Of a DNA stretch of 64,000 bases, positions 45,323 to 57,701 are shown in pieces. Positions within the stretch are counted from its first letter, which is position 1. Each line of letters starts with the position of its first letter. The notes under the pieces were generated by a model. The model searched no databases. It was not told the DNA's origin and worked only from the letters and a program-made list of their open reading frames with translations. A program made the position numbers and the translations under genes. Source of the DNA: Tulasnella sp. 424 (lineage: Eukaryota; Basidiomycota; Agaricomycetes; Cantharellales; Tulasnellaceae); NCBI GenBank assembly GCA_019633425.1, contig WSUB01000101.1:1-64000 (forward strand), written 5' to 3'.

Positions 45323-48212
45323 ATGACGGAGGTGAGGAAGCTGTGGCGGGATAAGGCGAGCGCGGGAGGTTTGAATCCTGGTCTCTCTATTTTCTCCCAA
45401 CCCCGTCGCAACCACGAGCCACCTCAGCCTTACAGACGAACCCTACTCTTCGTTGCAGCCATCTTCACCTTCACCATGAAATTTATCGCCGCGATCCCCA
45501 TCATTCTTGCCTACGGGCCTGCTATTTTCGACTTGGCTTTGACCGGTCGAGGGGGTAAGGATACACTGCTTCCCTTCGTTCCCCGACCCTCTCTGATTTT
45601 CCCCTCTTACAGTCAGTCGACCCACTCAAACGTCCACTACCGACTGGGCCTTGGCCCAGTTCTACACAATACACATGGGCAAGCCCAGCCTTGCAATTCC
45701 GCCAACCGGATTGGGGGGTGCAGCGTTAACGGAGTGGTCGGACCATGGCCACAACAATCAGGGTAAGCTTCCTTTTTCGGTGCAGCTTCTTCGATCGTTC
45801 GTTTCTCGCTCTCTCCCGGCCATCACCGCTGACTCTCTGCGTGCTCTCAACTGAAAAATTTCAACGTAGACTCGGCCGTTTCGATCTGGGCCACGGTCCA
45901 CGTCACCCCACGCCGTGCACTCGCCAACGTCGGCACCGTCATCACCAGCTTCAACCGTCGTCGGCTTTATCAGCAATGGCGCTACATCCGCGGCTGGTGG
46001 CGATTGAACTCCGGAAGGGTGATCGAAGAAGCCCTTATTATCTACTTCTACTCCAGTCCGCTCCTCGCATTCATATTGAGAGTCTGGAGGAAGCGAATTC
46101 TTCGCCACCGTCGTTTGGAGGCCGAAACCGTGCGTCTTATTCCACCCGCCGTTTCGAGCTTGATGACTGACAATCCTGTTACACAGACTGCCACTTTGGT
46201 TCAGCCAAGCCCGATCTTGGCCAGTTTCGTCGCCGTCCAATGTCTGGTCAGGACCGACCTCATCCAGACAACCCAACGGAACGTCTATTCCTCCAGCTGC
46301 ATCCAGAACGTCAGCAACATCGTAGCCTTTGGTGGCACGCCGACTCCATCGCCCTTTCACCTCATTCACCACCTCGTTTTCGACTTCCGGGCCGGCCTCC
46401 GAGTCGTATCCACGCCCACCGAATACCCCGCCAGATTAATTCCCCAGCAGCTTTTGAGCGTGTCGACCACGCATACCGGGGCTGTCAGCGTCTACAAGAA
46501 GATTCGCTTAGGGCAACAGGTGGATTATTTCTCTTCACTCTCCTTGTACTCACGTTCACTGAATAGCTGGTCGGGTTCCTTTTTCAGCAGGTTTCAGGAG
46601 CGCCAACCGCATCTACCGGGATTTTCAGCGGCTTCGAGGCACCTGGTTCTGGACCCAACGTAAATGACTCTCTTGACATGTTGTGCTTGATGTTTTACTC
46701 ATGGTCTCTTTTTAGGGCTCAAATCCTCAACGGATTGTCATCATCACACTCGTCGTGGTACCCCAAGGCTTCACGATCATTCACTACGAGGCGGTCGATA
46801 GCATTGCCTTCTGGACTGTCACAACTATCCTCAATCCTGGAACCAGCGGTGCCCCGGCAGTCTCCAGACACGCCAGCAACATCTATCGCATGGTCCCCAA
46901 ACGTACCGTGACCTTCCGCACTCGTGATCTGATCGAGGCTGGCTCTTCTCAGTCCGAAGTCTCCTTCATCGACTCGTTAATCTCCCGAAGAGTCTTCCAC
47001 TCAAACGGTCTGGCATTGCCACGAACCTCGCTGGCTCCAGAGATTGTTCGGGTAGGGGAACCACTACCCTCGCCCTCGCCCCTCGTCGAAGAAGATGGCT
47101 CCCCGGAGGGGCAACGATCATCTGCCAGGGTCTCCCCGTCCTTCATCTCGATATATTCAGTTGAAGGTGTCCTTGTCATGGGTTGTTCCGTCATCGACGA
47201 GGTTCTCCACTGGTCGGTTTGCTTCTTCCCTCGGCAAGGTTACCACATCTCTCAGCACTCCAACAACGACGGAGCCCTCCTCACCCAATCCACTTCTGCC
47301 TACACCACTCTTCTCGAGGCTCTACTACGGGAAAGATCAATCTATCCTCCCTGGATCTCTCGTCTTGCCGGCATTCTCGCCCTCAATGTTCCAGGAGAAA
47401 CTACCAAGGGACGGCTTGCCACAACTGAGGTCGACATCACCGCTACTCCTCTTCGTCCTTCCACGCCAGACACGCTAACCGCACATGCAATCTCGGGCGT
47501 TGAGCCTGAAGTCCAGGTGGCACTGGCTCCGTCCGCGGACACCGGCGACGCGATTAAAGTTGAAGAAGCCGAAGAGGAGGAGAGCGAGGACAACAATCTC
47601 GTGGAAGCCGCCTCCGTACCCCTTCCTCCCTCTCGACCCGCCTCTCCAGAGGCCGAAGAAGTCAGCGAACAAGACGAAGAAGACCCCGTCCAAGCCACTT
47701 CGATCCCCCTCCCCGATTCTCGTTCTGGCTCTCCAGAGCCCCACGCCGTTACTCGCGACTCGGACCTCCGCCAGCACATCGCCACGTTATGCCATCAGTA
47801 CCTCGTTCTTCGTACGATGCTAGTCCGGCCCGTCCTTCCGGAAGAGGCTAGAGCAATTCGGGCGGGATTGCGGCCGCGGCTGTGCAGCTTGGAGAGCCGG
47901 GCTCGGGAGCGTCGCGGTCTTGCGCCGTTGACCTCAGTCGAGGCAGAACCAGTGGGGCAACAGCAGGAGGAGGTGGTGGTAGAGGAGGAAGCGGAGGGGG
48001 AGGAGGAGGAAGTGGAAGAGGATCTTGAAATTGAGCCCTCCACGGAGGACCAAGACGTTGGTGGGTATTTCACCATTCATACTCTGTCATCCTCAGGTAT
48101 CAATATTGATTCTTCTTTCCCATCAGGCATTGTTGAGGACGACTTCCGACGCCCTTTTCGACTCGTGATACCGGTTGCCGTCGTCCGCCACATTTCAACC
48201 AACATCCACTAA
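45323..48212 (+). CDS. Unknown membrane protein, family copy D
   Basis: Predicted 820 residues, the same length as copy C. Exons 45323-45554, 45613-45762, 45870-46519, 46716-48060, 48127-48212. Hydrophobic N-terminus, second segment LIIYFYSSPLLAFILRVW, third segment RIVIITLVVVPQGFTII, then the Pro/Ser/Glu-rich half with PLPPSRPASPE and an acidic Glu/Val tract near the end. As in copy C, the frame-preserving exon 3 donor is GTGGAT; with the downstream GTAAAT donor translation would run 65 codons in another frame. Exons 1-3 could then encode a shorter protein by themselves. Alternative start ATG at 45,476. Confidence 0.65.
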
Positions 48213-49837
48213 GTCCGCCTCGCCCTTCCAACTCGACTCACCTAATCCAAGACGGAATTCAACCAAGCTAAACCGAACAACGGAGCAACGCCATCCTCAT
48301 CTCTCACAAGAATACCATTAGCCCGGCTCTCCGGGCGATGGGAACATCCAGTCGGTATGTTATTTTTTTCTTTCGCCTGATCGAAGCCCCCAGTACAGCG
48401 TTCCAGAGCGTAACACGTAGCGGCGAGGGCGGATGATGAAGGGTCCGAGGGACGGAGGAAAGAAATCCTCCTCACCCCTCAAGGACTCCATCGATCCGCA
48501 CTCGCGATCGGCTACGGCGCTTCTGAAGTCGCCGACTATGGATGAGGCGTTCTGGACGTCCTTTCCTACCTTGGGGAAGGCTTTCGAACGACCTTGGCGC
48601 GCGTTCGTCTGTTGGCTATTCGTAAATGCGAGTAGGACGGACGGACGTCCCCTGCCATGTGTAGCGGGGATAACCCCCATGGTATGGTGAGATCAGGCGG
48701 GCTTGGATGTTCTTTTCTTGTGAGCTAGGTGAGTTTTGGTTATTGCTTTTTTGCTCTGGGACAGCTTTCGTTTGGACTGTTGCCTTTTGGATTGGGTTGT
48801 GAACGGTTGGGTAGGGCCTTTCTGGCTGGGATGGCACTCGTTTTCGGTTGGTCGGGGATCCTCGAATCGTACACGACGATGCTCCTTTCGTTTGGTGCGC
48901 CCTTACTCGGGTTCTGTATTATATGTTTCCATTTCTTTCTTCTCCATTGGGTTGAGGTTACTGTCCGTGGCGTTTATGTCTCCCATGGTCCTTTTTGGTC
49001 TTGTCCTTGTCGGGCTCTTGTCTGGTCTACGTGTAAATAGAATAATTTATTCTCCGTTTTCATTTTCCAGAGTCTACATGAGTGTACACCTCCTAATTAG
49101 GGAAGTACGGAAGGACATAAAATAGACCATCCAAGAGCGCCTCAAGTGGTTCGCCGGCGCCCATGACACGTGAAGAGCACATGTGGCTCTAGGCGCCTAA
49201 ATTCTTACTCGAGAAGACCTTCCTGAAGGCTAGGCGGTGAAGGGGAGATTGGTGCCTGGAGATTGTACGGGAGGGAGAGGTTAATAGGTGATTCGGCGGT
49301 AGCGAAAAGAAGACTGCCGTCAGGATGGACATGCACAGCCTTGCTCGCAGGATAGAAAAAAAGCCCGCATCGAAGGAGTCCTCAATGGACGCACCAACCC
49401 TGCAGTCCTCGACTTGTGTCTCAGATACCGCTAGTCTTACTTCTTCCTTCCATGACTCACTCTGAGCGATTAAACACGATAATGAAGAATGGAAGGGCGA
49501 GACAAGCCTTCCAGGTTCTTCTCAACCCTTGGATGTTCGTTTGGTGTGTTATAATGTAGTTTTTCGTGCTGTATAGTATTTCCTCTTTCTATTCTATATA
49601 TTTCTCCCGCATTGGGTTGTAGTTGTTGTCCGTGTCGTTTGTGTCTCTAATTGTCTCTTTGCTGGAATTTTGGACTTGCTTCTGACCTCTGCTTCGCGGA
49701 CCCCAAGCTGCGCGATCTAGAGAGCATCTTAGAATGTAGTCGAATTATTATGATCAGAGAACATTTATCGAGCTGAAGCATGACAGCTAACATCGATACC
49801 ACCAATTCTAGATCAACATATGTACATCACCCGAATA
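48213..49837 (+). repeat. Duplicated 3' tail of family copy D and unique spacer
   Basis: 48,213-48,990 matches the tails of copies B and C. A second fragment of the same tail (TTTGGTGTGTTATAATGTAG.. to TCCGTGTCGTTTGTGTC) lies at 49,535-49,655, separated by about 500 bp of unique sequence without a gene. Confidence 0.6.
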
Positions 49838-52800
49838 CTACTGCCGGGCTTTCGCTTTCTTACTACCATCATCTTTCTTTCGTTTCTTCTCTTTGCCATT
49901 GCGCCGTTCCTGACCCACCACCGCCTCTGCCTTGCGCTTCACTGCCGGGTTACCCTTTACACTGACCACAGTCCTCCGATCCGAAGCCATCCCATTCGAT
50001 TTAGATATATTCTCCGATATTTGTGCTTCAGCAGCAGTCCAATCGACATTTTCATCGTCGACTTCAAACCTTCAAATCGTTGGGCGAGATGGAAAGCCTT
50101 TGATTAGCTGATTCAGATCCCCCCTGACCCGGGATTATGCAGCACACCAGGGAATGTCACTCACTGAGAGATATCCATAGATTTGATCAACTCCCTCTGC
50201 TTCTCGTTTAGCTGCTGCGTAACCTTCTGCGCCTCTTCTTCCATCTCGTTCGCCAAGGACTCCGCTACGGGCCGCCACGCGCTGTCGTTAGCGCCCGCTT
50301 CATCACGTTGAGCAGCGTTGTGTACGACAGAAGCATCCGCTCGAGGTATTGTAGCACTAATAGCGTTTTTATGGACGTCTTGAAGCCGCTTGCAGATCTT
50401 GCGAACAGACTTGACAAAGAGTGCGAGGGCTTGGCTGACGGGAACTTGGAGTTCGGCCTGCCGTCTCGATCTCAGTAACCAGCGGAAATGAAAAAGAGAG
50501 CCAAGCTGGAAACCTACCTCCACGTCTTCTATCGTCTTCCGTTGTAATCCCAAAGAAAGGAGGATGGAGCTCTGTACCGCAGACAGTTTGACGTCTGGCC
50601 CCAAACGACGTTCGAAGGAGAGCAAAGCCACGGTCGGAAGAAGATCCATGATTACATGGTAGTCCAGCATGTTGTTTGCGTAGGACTCGAGACGTTTTAT
50701 GTCGAATGGAGTTAACAGGTAGTTCAGCTCAGTGGCAGTCAGGTCTGATCAAGGCAGGAGGTTGTGAGCAACAGTATCAAAATACCGTGGAGGGACACTT
50801 ACCGGACGTCTCCGATTGCGATCCCTTCGTCGCGTTGTTAATCGCCTCAAGCACGCTCAGCGCCATAACACTTGGGAACTCCCGGAATCCGAATCCGAGC
50901 AAGTTGAGGAACCGCCGCCTGAAATCCTTAACAAACTCCTCAAGTCCCTGCACAGGATGTGCGACATCACCGGCCAGGCTCTTCAGCATTACGCAAGAAC
51001 ATTCTCCTGTAAGCTCGTTCTTCGTTTGCCGGACGTACAGCGGGACGTATTTGGATCGTTTCCAGAACCTCAGGAGTTGCGCGGTAAGGCCATATGACAC
51101 GCCCATGTAATCAAGCGGAGGAGGTTTCAGGGAGCTGAGAGTTTGAAGTAGAGGAGGAAGGGACGTAATTGCACGGGGCGCAATGGTTTCGTTGTCGAGG
51201 GTCGCCTCCTATAAATTCTATTCAGCAAAAATGAACCCGTTAAGCCTATACGACGTACCTGATCAACGCGGTCATCCCGCACGTACTCCCCCTTGACCGC
51301 TTCGGATTCGTCCAGGTTGAAATATTCCCCCCTGTAAAACAGCTCGAGAGCCTGAAGTGCCCGGGCACCGTAGCCCATCTGCAGCATGCATCTTCGTCGG
51401 TTATCAGAGCCAGACGTCAGGCACGGAGAGACTCACGTTGCTATAATCTGGGTGTGTCGCAATCCGAACAATACGGGCGCCAGACAGTTCCGCGAAGTTG
51501 TTGTCTTGGAACTGCGCACCAGTAAACATATTAGATATAATAACGAATGTGAAGGAGTAACCGACGTGCCTGCATTGACATCAACCATGGAATCAAGTCT
51601 CCGTCTGACCGTTCTCCCCTCCCCAGGCTGTCCAGGATGGATTGTTTTGCGATTCCTCCTTCCAGCGCAACCTGAATCACGACAAGCGGCTCTGGAAGAG
51701 TGTTTTGGTCCTCTTTGAGAGGCGGCAACAAAACGAACAGCTGATGCGCAGGAGCATCACTCATGAGCTGCAGGTCGTTTGGTGAGTTCTTGTAATGGGA
51801 AGAGACGTAGAGAGCCATGATTCTTTGGAGGAAGAGTTCGGAGGCGGGATGGAAGGAGAATAGCGTATCGCGGGAGATGGCGTAGAGGTTGCACTGCGAG
51901 GGGTGGGGTGTGCCGTGTGCAGTGGTCGGGGGAAGGATTGAGGCGTCGAGGCAGAGCAGCGTGTTGAGCCACCTTTCGATTTGATCCCCAAGGCTATATC
52001 GGATGGGCTCCTCGAGCTTGATCTCGCGTAGGGTGCGCGCCTTGAGGGTGCTTCCATGCCCACTACCAGCTACGCTTTTCGAAGATTTGACCACCGAGGT
52101 GGCGGTGTTTGCGGCATCGGCGTCAACACCGTCTTTCGTCAATGAAGGACGAGTGCTCTCCCGAAGCTGCTGGATGAGCTTCAGAGAAAGAGAGCGACCA
52201 GTTCCTTCGTATCCGCTGATGGTGGATGCCATGAATACGAGGTAAGGGCCGATGAGGTTTCTGACCAGAGGGAGGGGGATGGCGGCTGCTTCGTCGATGA
52301 TGACCAATTCCGCCTGACCGAGAACGTGAGCATCTTGAGGTTGAATGTACTACAAAGGGGAGTCAGTTTGGACTCCGAGAGCTGCCCCGCCGAAGTCTAT
52401 GCACCTGAATGGTTTGCCTATGACCCTTGAATACGTTCACCCTAACAATCGCCTTGTTGAATTCAGGGTTGGTACTCTGCGCAATATCGTAGTCTAAATG
52501 TTCCTCGTATCCGAGAACGTCCATTCCCTTGAAAATGAATTCGAAAAGTGTCTTCAAGTTTTCGGGGCTCGGCGAGGTAACAAAAATGTTGGAGTAACCA
52601 TGTGCGAGGGCAGCCGCAATGGCAAGACCCAGTGCAGCTGATTTACCTCGTCCTCGAGCGGCAGTGAGTGTGACGGTCGAAGACAGGGTCTTCTCAGCAA
52701 TTGCGTCGACGAACGTCAGAATGGCCTTAGCCTACGATATTTCACGTCAGCCACAACCACAAGGGTCGAATAAAACCATGTCCTAACCTGATCTAATGTC

Positions 52801-53798
52801 CGAGCAAGCTTCACGAGCTCTCCGACCGGCTTCGTCTCGGCCAGACTTTCCTTCAACCCCATCAATTCCTTTTCCACCTTTTGACCCTTCCCCTTCTTCA
52901 GCTCGTTCTCCTCGATCGGTGAGATGTCTTTACCGCGAGAAATTGGAAGAACGTTGAGTTCGTCGTCAAGAACTAAACAGTCCTCGCAGGAGCCCAGGGA
53001 GAGGATGAAACGCTCATTGAAACGGGCGACAACATCGGTGTGAGCAGAGGTGCGGTAACGTGAATGGACATCCTGTGGTTCACAGCATTGTAAGTAGAGT
53101 GATTCCGGCATGGTTTAGGATACACATACCATGGTTAGAGTGTAAAGCTGGCGCAAGGAAGTCATTGTCTTCAGCATCAGCACGATAATGCCACCTCCTT
53201 CAACAGTTTCGATTGTTCGAGCCAACAGGTTTGGGGTGACGGCCTCAAAGTCTTGCAGGATACACATTCCATACGTATTTCCTAGTATCTTATGCGACTC
53301 TTTATAGTAGCTAAAGAAGTTCGAATTCTCAGCGCTTCAGCTAGCTCGGACACCACTACCAGTACGTACGTGTAGCGGATGTCGGTGACTGTAATGAACA
53401 ATTCAAAGGGAGTTCGCTCTCCTGCTTCTCTTTTACCCCGCTTTACTTGCTTGTTGATCTTGTCTTCTCGAGACTTACGGTGTCTATGATAGACAGGTAC
53501 GGTCGGACCCCTTACGCTGAAAATTCTGCGGTAAGAACCTACGTCGTGAACCCCAGATCTTTCTTGTAGCACCATAAAACGCTTGGCCTGGCGGATACCC
53601 GAGCTTGGGATAAGAGATAGTGCAAGTTCACGATCTGAAGGTGATAAACGGTAATGTAAGCACTATCACCGGAAAAAAGTCCAAACCACACACCTGGTCA
53701 CGAGCTTTATCTCCAACGAGAACAATAAAAGACCGGTGATTTTTCTTCACATTATTTGCGATTAAGGTTGGTAGTCTGGGATCGAGCTGTTTCCTCAT
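49838..53798 (-). CDS. KRE33: RNA cytidine acetyltransferase (Kre33/NAT10 family)
   Basis: Nucleolar enzyme that forms N4-acetylcytidine in 18S rRNA (and, with an adaptor, in tRNA Ser/Leu) using acetyl-CoA and ATP; essential for small-subunit biogenesis. Thirteen exons on the minus strand: 53798-53694, 53634-53543, 53483-53370, 53310-53130, 53072-52788, 52731-52405, 52349-51570, 51511-51437, 51378-51259, 51208-50803, 50744-50518, 50457-50165, 50069-49838; 1078 residues, near the family's usual length. MRKQLDPRLPTLI starts the protein. The P-loop is AARGRGKSAALG, the helicase-like motif is VIIDEAAAIPLPLV, and the acetyl-CoA site is RIATHPDYSNMGYGARAL. The last exon restores the conserved VDDENVDW segment and a lysine-rich nucleolar tail (KEKKRKKDDGSKKAK). 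Intron 7 is GC-AG (CAG then GCACGT). Confidence 0.95.
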
Positions 53799-55075
53799 CC
53801 TGGGGTCTCGGTTCGGTAAGCGGTAGTGCTTGCCGTTGAGGTTTCAGAGAGATTTGATGGCTCGAGTGGTCAATTTAGAGGTAGGCAGACTGAAATGGAA
53901 TCTAAGGGATAAGAATATCAGGCAGAGTTTACACCATTCGTATCGTCCTGGGTGTGTAGATCTCGTCAGGGGTAGCGGCAGAAAATCTGACGGACAACCA
54001 CCACCTATATCCGATATCCCCGAGCCACGACCGGCTGTTTGGACGCGTTATACCCGGGCCGAACACTCAAACCAAAAGGGCCAAAGGCTTTTGGCGTTCT
54101 GCAGTGCTCGGCTTCCGACCCGTGCCACAACATTGAAGTATCATGTGCACCGGGAAATCAAAACGTTAACGGAAATGAGCGCCGTGCAGCATCGCCCAAA
54201 GCCACCGCAAGAGTGACGAAAGCTTACGGAAAGAATGAAATGCCTTACCCAAAACAGGCGGTTACCGATATGCCAACCGACTACCACCGCGCTATACCCT
54301 ATCCGCACTTGGACAACCTTCCCCACAGAGTAAGCTCAGCCTCACGCAAGTGAGAACGGCGCACTGCTTCGCGGTCGTAGACTAAAATCCTCGAGTTTCA
54401 TGTGGAAGCCCATCCCTACATGTGGGCACTACTTGGAACACGTGTTCTACTGCCCAAATACAGGCGGACCGGTGATCCTAAAGCGCCGCGCCAACCCAGG
54501 GGAGAAGCTTGGAGACGGGCACTTGAAGAAGACGCAACCGCGTGGCCAATGCCGACGGTAAGACTTTCACCTTAGGATTTTCTTTCTCACCTCCCACTAT
54601 TGCTACCACACTACCGCTCGACCAATTTCCCTTCGCGACATTTTTCTACCTGTTTTCTTTCTACCGACTATGGACCTGGACATACATTACTTCGATGCGA
54701 AGATGTAATCTCCGCTCTTGATTGCGCACCTTGACGTCTCACTCGGCAGCGCGTAATAATTTTCGAATACCACCCCACCGGCTGCTTACGCTTAAAGCCT
54801 CGCTTAGTATCCGACATTTTTTAATCGCGCCCCCACCCTCCCCGTTCCATGGACGTCGCACAGTATACGACCGCTCGCTGGTTTACAGCAGCGGCTAGAT
54901 TAAACGTGACCCAATAAGTGTGCCAGTTGAATTATCAGGTGCTGATATAGTCGAAGACGGAAGACTCCCTGGGTTTGGTTTGGAGTCGTCACTGCCCCCT
55001 TTCACAAGAGGGTATCCTGGAAGGGCAGAAGCCTCGCACAGTTGCTGTGCTCAGTGAATCATGGTTGAAGCGCTC
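53799..55075. other. Spacer between the Kre33 and Sus1 genes
   Basis: About 1.3 kb holding the Kre33 promoter (minus strand) and the 3' side of Sus1. Frames on the plus strand (53,830-54,353) have no recognisable domain. No repeat partner seen in the window. Confidence 0.45.
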
Positions 55076-55638
55076 CTATGTCGAAGAGGTGTTCTCTTCG
55101 ATGAACTTGCGGATCAAGCTGAGAATTTCTTCCTTAATTTCTGCAGGAACGGTCGCTACCAGAAGAGAAGAGGAGATCAATTAAAACTTAGAGACATTCA
55201 TTCCAAGCGTGATGGAGAATATTAACTACCTTCGGCATTGGGCACCAACTCGGTCATGAGCGACTTGAAATGAAGTTGCTGCTGCTGACGCGCGGTTTCT
55301 GGAAGGAACGAGTACGTGTTCGTAAGAACCGGCTGTTGATGCAACCCGACGGCTGCGGGGAGCGGTCTCCTCACCCTTGGCATTATTATAGGTTTCATCC
55401 GTCCATCCACTTTCGGAAAGACGATCTTTCAGCACGCCTGATATCCTGTTCGATGAGGGTGAAGGCGTTTAGTGTCACCCTCAGTTCACAGCAGGGACAG
55501 AAAAATCACATGCCTGTCCCATTCCCCGGTCTGAATAAGACGCTTGACGATATTGTCTTGCAGTTCCTTTAGGTCCGAAGGACTGATCTCCGCCACTCCT
55601 GCTCCAGGTTTCGTTTTACTCTGAGCTTTTGAAGGCAT
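55076..55638 (-). CDS. SUS1: Sus1/ENY2, SAGA and TREX-2 subunit
   Basis: Small helical protein that links the SAGA deubiquitinase module to nuclear-pore TREX-2 mRNA export. Four exons on the minus strand: 55638-55514, 55445-55375, 55298-55230, 55155-55076; 114 residues, the family's usual size. The N-terminal part has LKELQDNIVKRLIQTGEWDR, then LKDRLSESGWTDE, then SLMTELVPNAEATVPAEI and IRKFIEE at the C-terminus, as in known family members. Intron 1 is GC-AG (GACAG then GCATGT; acceptor GAACAG). No alternative GT donor gives the conserved frame. Yeast SUS1 is known for a regulated, weakly spliced intron, which makes the non-consensus donor interesting. Confidence 0.9.
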
Positions 55639-55744
55639 GATTGAGGCGAGAACGAACCCTTGCACGGTAGATGGAATTTGAACACTGATGTTCCGAGACT
55701 TGTAGGGATGGGGATACCGAAGGGAAAAGCACCTGGGGACCGGG

Positions 55745-56195
55745 TGTATTGAGGGAGATCAGAAGCGGTTCACACGTGGCATCATGGTCGGACATCACCA
55801 CCGTTAGCACCGAGCTCCAAGGCTCCATTGGATGGTACCGTGGTATCACCCTTGCCCAACTTGGAGCTTCCCGACCGACAACAAGTAGTATATTTTCGCT
55901 CGAACCAAGTATTCTGTATGAATCCTGGCGACAGGGTATCACTCGGGTGTTCCAAGAACGTATGTTTCCTCTGTCTCGGAACGCGGAATCCCCTCAGGCT
56001 GTAGCCAACAGAACATGATCGAAGTTATACACCACTCATGCTCCATTAATTATACTGGGGCCGGAAAAGGTCCAGATTCGATCTCGACTTTCCGAATTAC
56101 CCCCCGCCCCCGCCCTTCTCCGTTCGAACATTCTCAGCGTCAAAGCACAACTACCGCCGCCCTGTTGCTTGCGCTTGTAGCCCAAACTCACACAT
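55745..56195 (+). repeat. Inverted dispersed repeat R, copy 2
   Basis: Plus-strand partner of the minus-strand segment 44,807-44,370. It lies between the Sus1 and the dioxygenase genes, so it is a repeat that reached the conserved half of the window. No terminal repeats or coding capacity were recognised. Confidence 0.75.
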
Positions 56196-56337
56196 TATTT
56201 ATTCAACCCTATATGTTGGGTACAGACAATATGACTCTTATTTATTCCGCCATTCTGCCACGGAACCGTCGGCCCATCGCCCACGACTCATGTTGAGGGT
56301 GCAAGAGCCATGAACGCTGTGCAGACAACCAAGAGTC

Positions 56338-57701
56338 TTACTGCACGCAGATCTCCGGAACAGGGAGTCCATTTCTGACTGCGTGCTCCCTAAGACGAGC
56401 CAATTGATCCTCCCTCATCTTCGCCTCTCCTGTCAACCGAGCGGGAATGATCCGTTGACGTGGCACAGTCGGTTTGAAGTCGAACCGATCTTTCCCCAGC
56501 GCCCTAAGAGTCTTGAGTTCCACTAAGGAGAAGTCTTCAGGATTGGACCGATTGAAGTTGAAGGGTTCTTTCAGGCCAGCCTGCCGGGATACTTGATTGA
56601 TGAGCCTTCGAAGACCATGACGACGAGCGGGAAAAAAGTGTACGATACACATACCGGTGGATTAGTTATGATCCTTGGAGTCCTCAACGCATTCTTGCTT
56701 GCCGAATGAAGCATCAAAGGGTGCATCAAGATCACATCCCCAACATCTCCTGTCAACTCGACGAAATCGCCTTCACATTCTTTCAACCTCGCCGTGAAGT
56801 CGAACTTTTGGTCGCCCTCACCGAGGCCAGGTAAAAGGCCCTCAGGGTGATTTGCTAAGTGCCGAGCAACCGAGGCGATGCTGCGAGGAGCGATATATGT
56901 ACCGCCTCCGCTGGGCAGAATTTGTGAGAAGATGGGTATGACCAGGAGAGCTTGCTCCGGTGAGTCGAGGAAGTGAAGGAAGAAGTCACCTGAGAGGTCA
57001 AAGAGAATGAGAGATATATCTGAGGCCGAGGTGCAGCAGGGGAGGACTAACCATCGCAATGCCAGTTGTCCAACTCTTCAGGCGGAACGATCTTGCCTTC
57101 CGTTTCAGGCGAGCCAAAGTTGATGATAAAACTTAATAGAGCATCAAAATTAGTCAGATAGATGTTCATGATGATCCAGATCCAAAGCTCGCCTGTCGTT
57201 CCAGACTGAGGTATTTTCGTTCATCCGGTCTTCTCCGCCCAACAAGTCGCACATGGCACCCCACCTATAAGCACATGATGAGAACTCGCGCAATATACGG
57301 TGAATCATCCCGCTCTCAAAAATCTCACGCTTTAGGACTAAACTCTTTGACTTTACGTGGTCGGAGTCTGGGGAGATGCAATCGCTCGGCGGTCCAGGTG
57401 GATTTGTCGTTCGGATTGAAATCTAGGCGGATCCACCTGACGACGAATGGCAGATTAGGGAACTTGCTTCATGTGATACATATAGTTAATGGGATAATAC
57501 GCACAGGTCCTTTGTCATGTCCTCGGCTTGCTCCCTTGTAAAGGCTTGAGGAATTTTGACATAGCCTCGGTCCAAGAAGTGCTCAACTTGTCCGTCTGCG
57601 ATAGTAAAAATTGCGGCAAATCAACCCAGGCTCAGAGATGCAACCAGGTGTACTGGATAATCGATGTTCATACCCGTAAGGTACTCGTACGTCTTTGTCA
57701 T
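56338..57701 (-). CDS. Phytanoyl-CoA dioxygenase (PhyH) family protein
   Basis: Fe(II)/2-oxoglutarate-dependent oxygenase fold; substrate unknown. Seven exons on the minus strand: 57701-57674, 57595-57505, 57436-57329, 57264-57193, 57131-57052, 56989-56655, 56580-56338; 318 residues. FLDRGYVKIPQAFTREQAED is the typical PhyH start. The metal site is HxD in NWHCDGDFFLHF, with the distal His in LMHPLMLHSASKN and Arg in RTPRIITNPP. The C-terminus LKEPFNFNRSNPEDFSLVE is usual for fungal members. Intron 4 is GC-AG (GACAG then GCGAGC; acceptor TTAAG), needed to join WND to FIINFGSPE. Confidence 0.88.

Noticed and set aside
53830..54353. Plus-strand frames between Kre33 and Sus1
   Set aside because: Low-complexity charged translation with no recognisable domain; two overlapping frames of similar length suggest chance.
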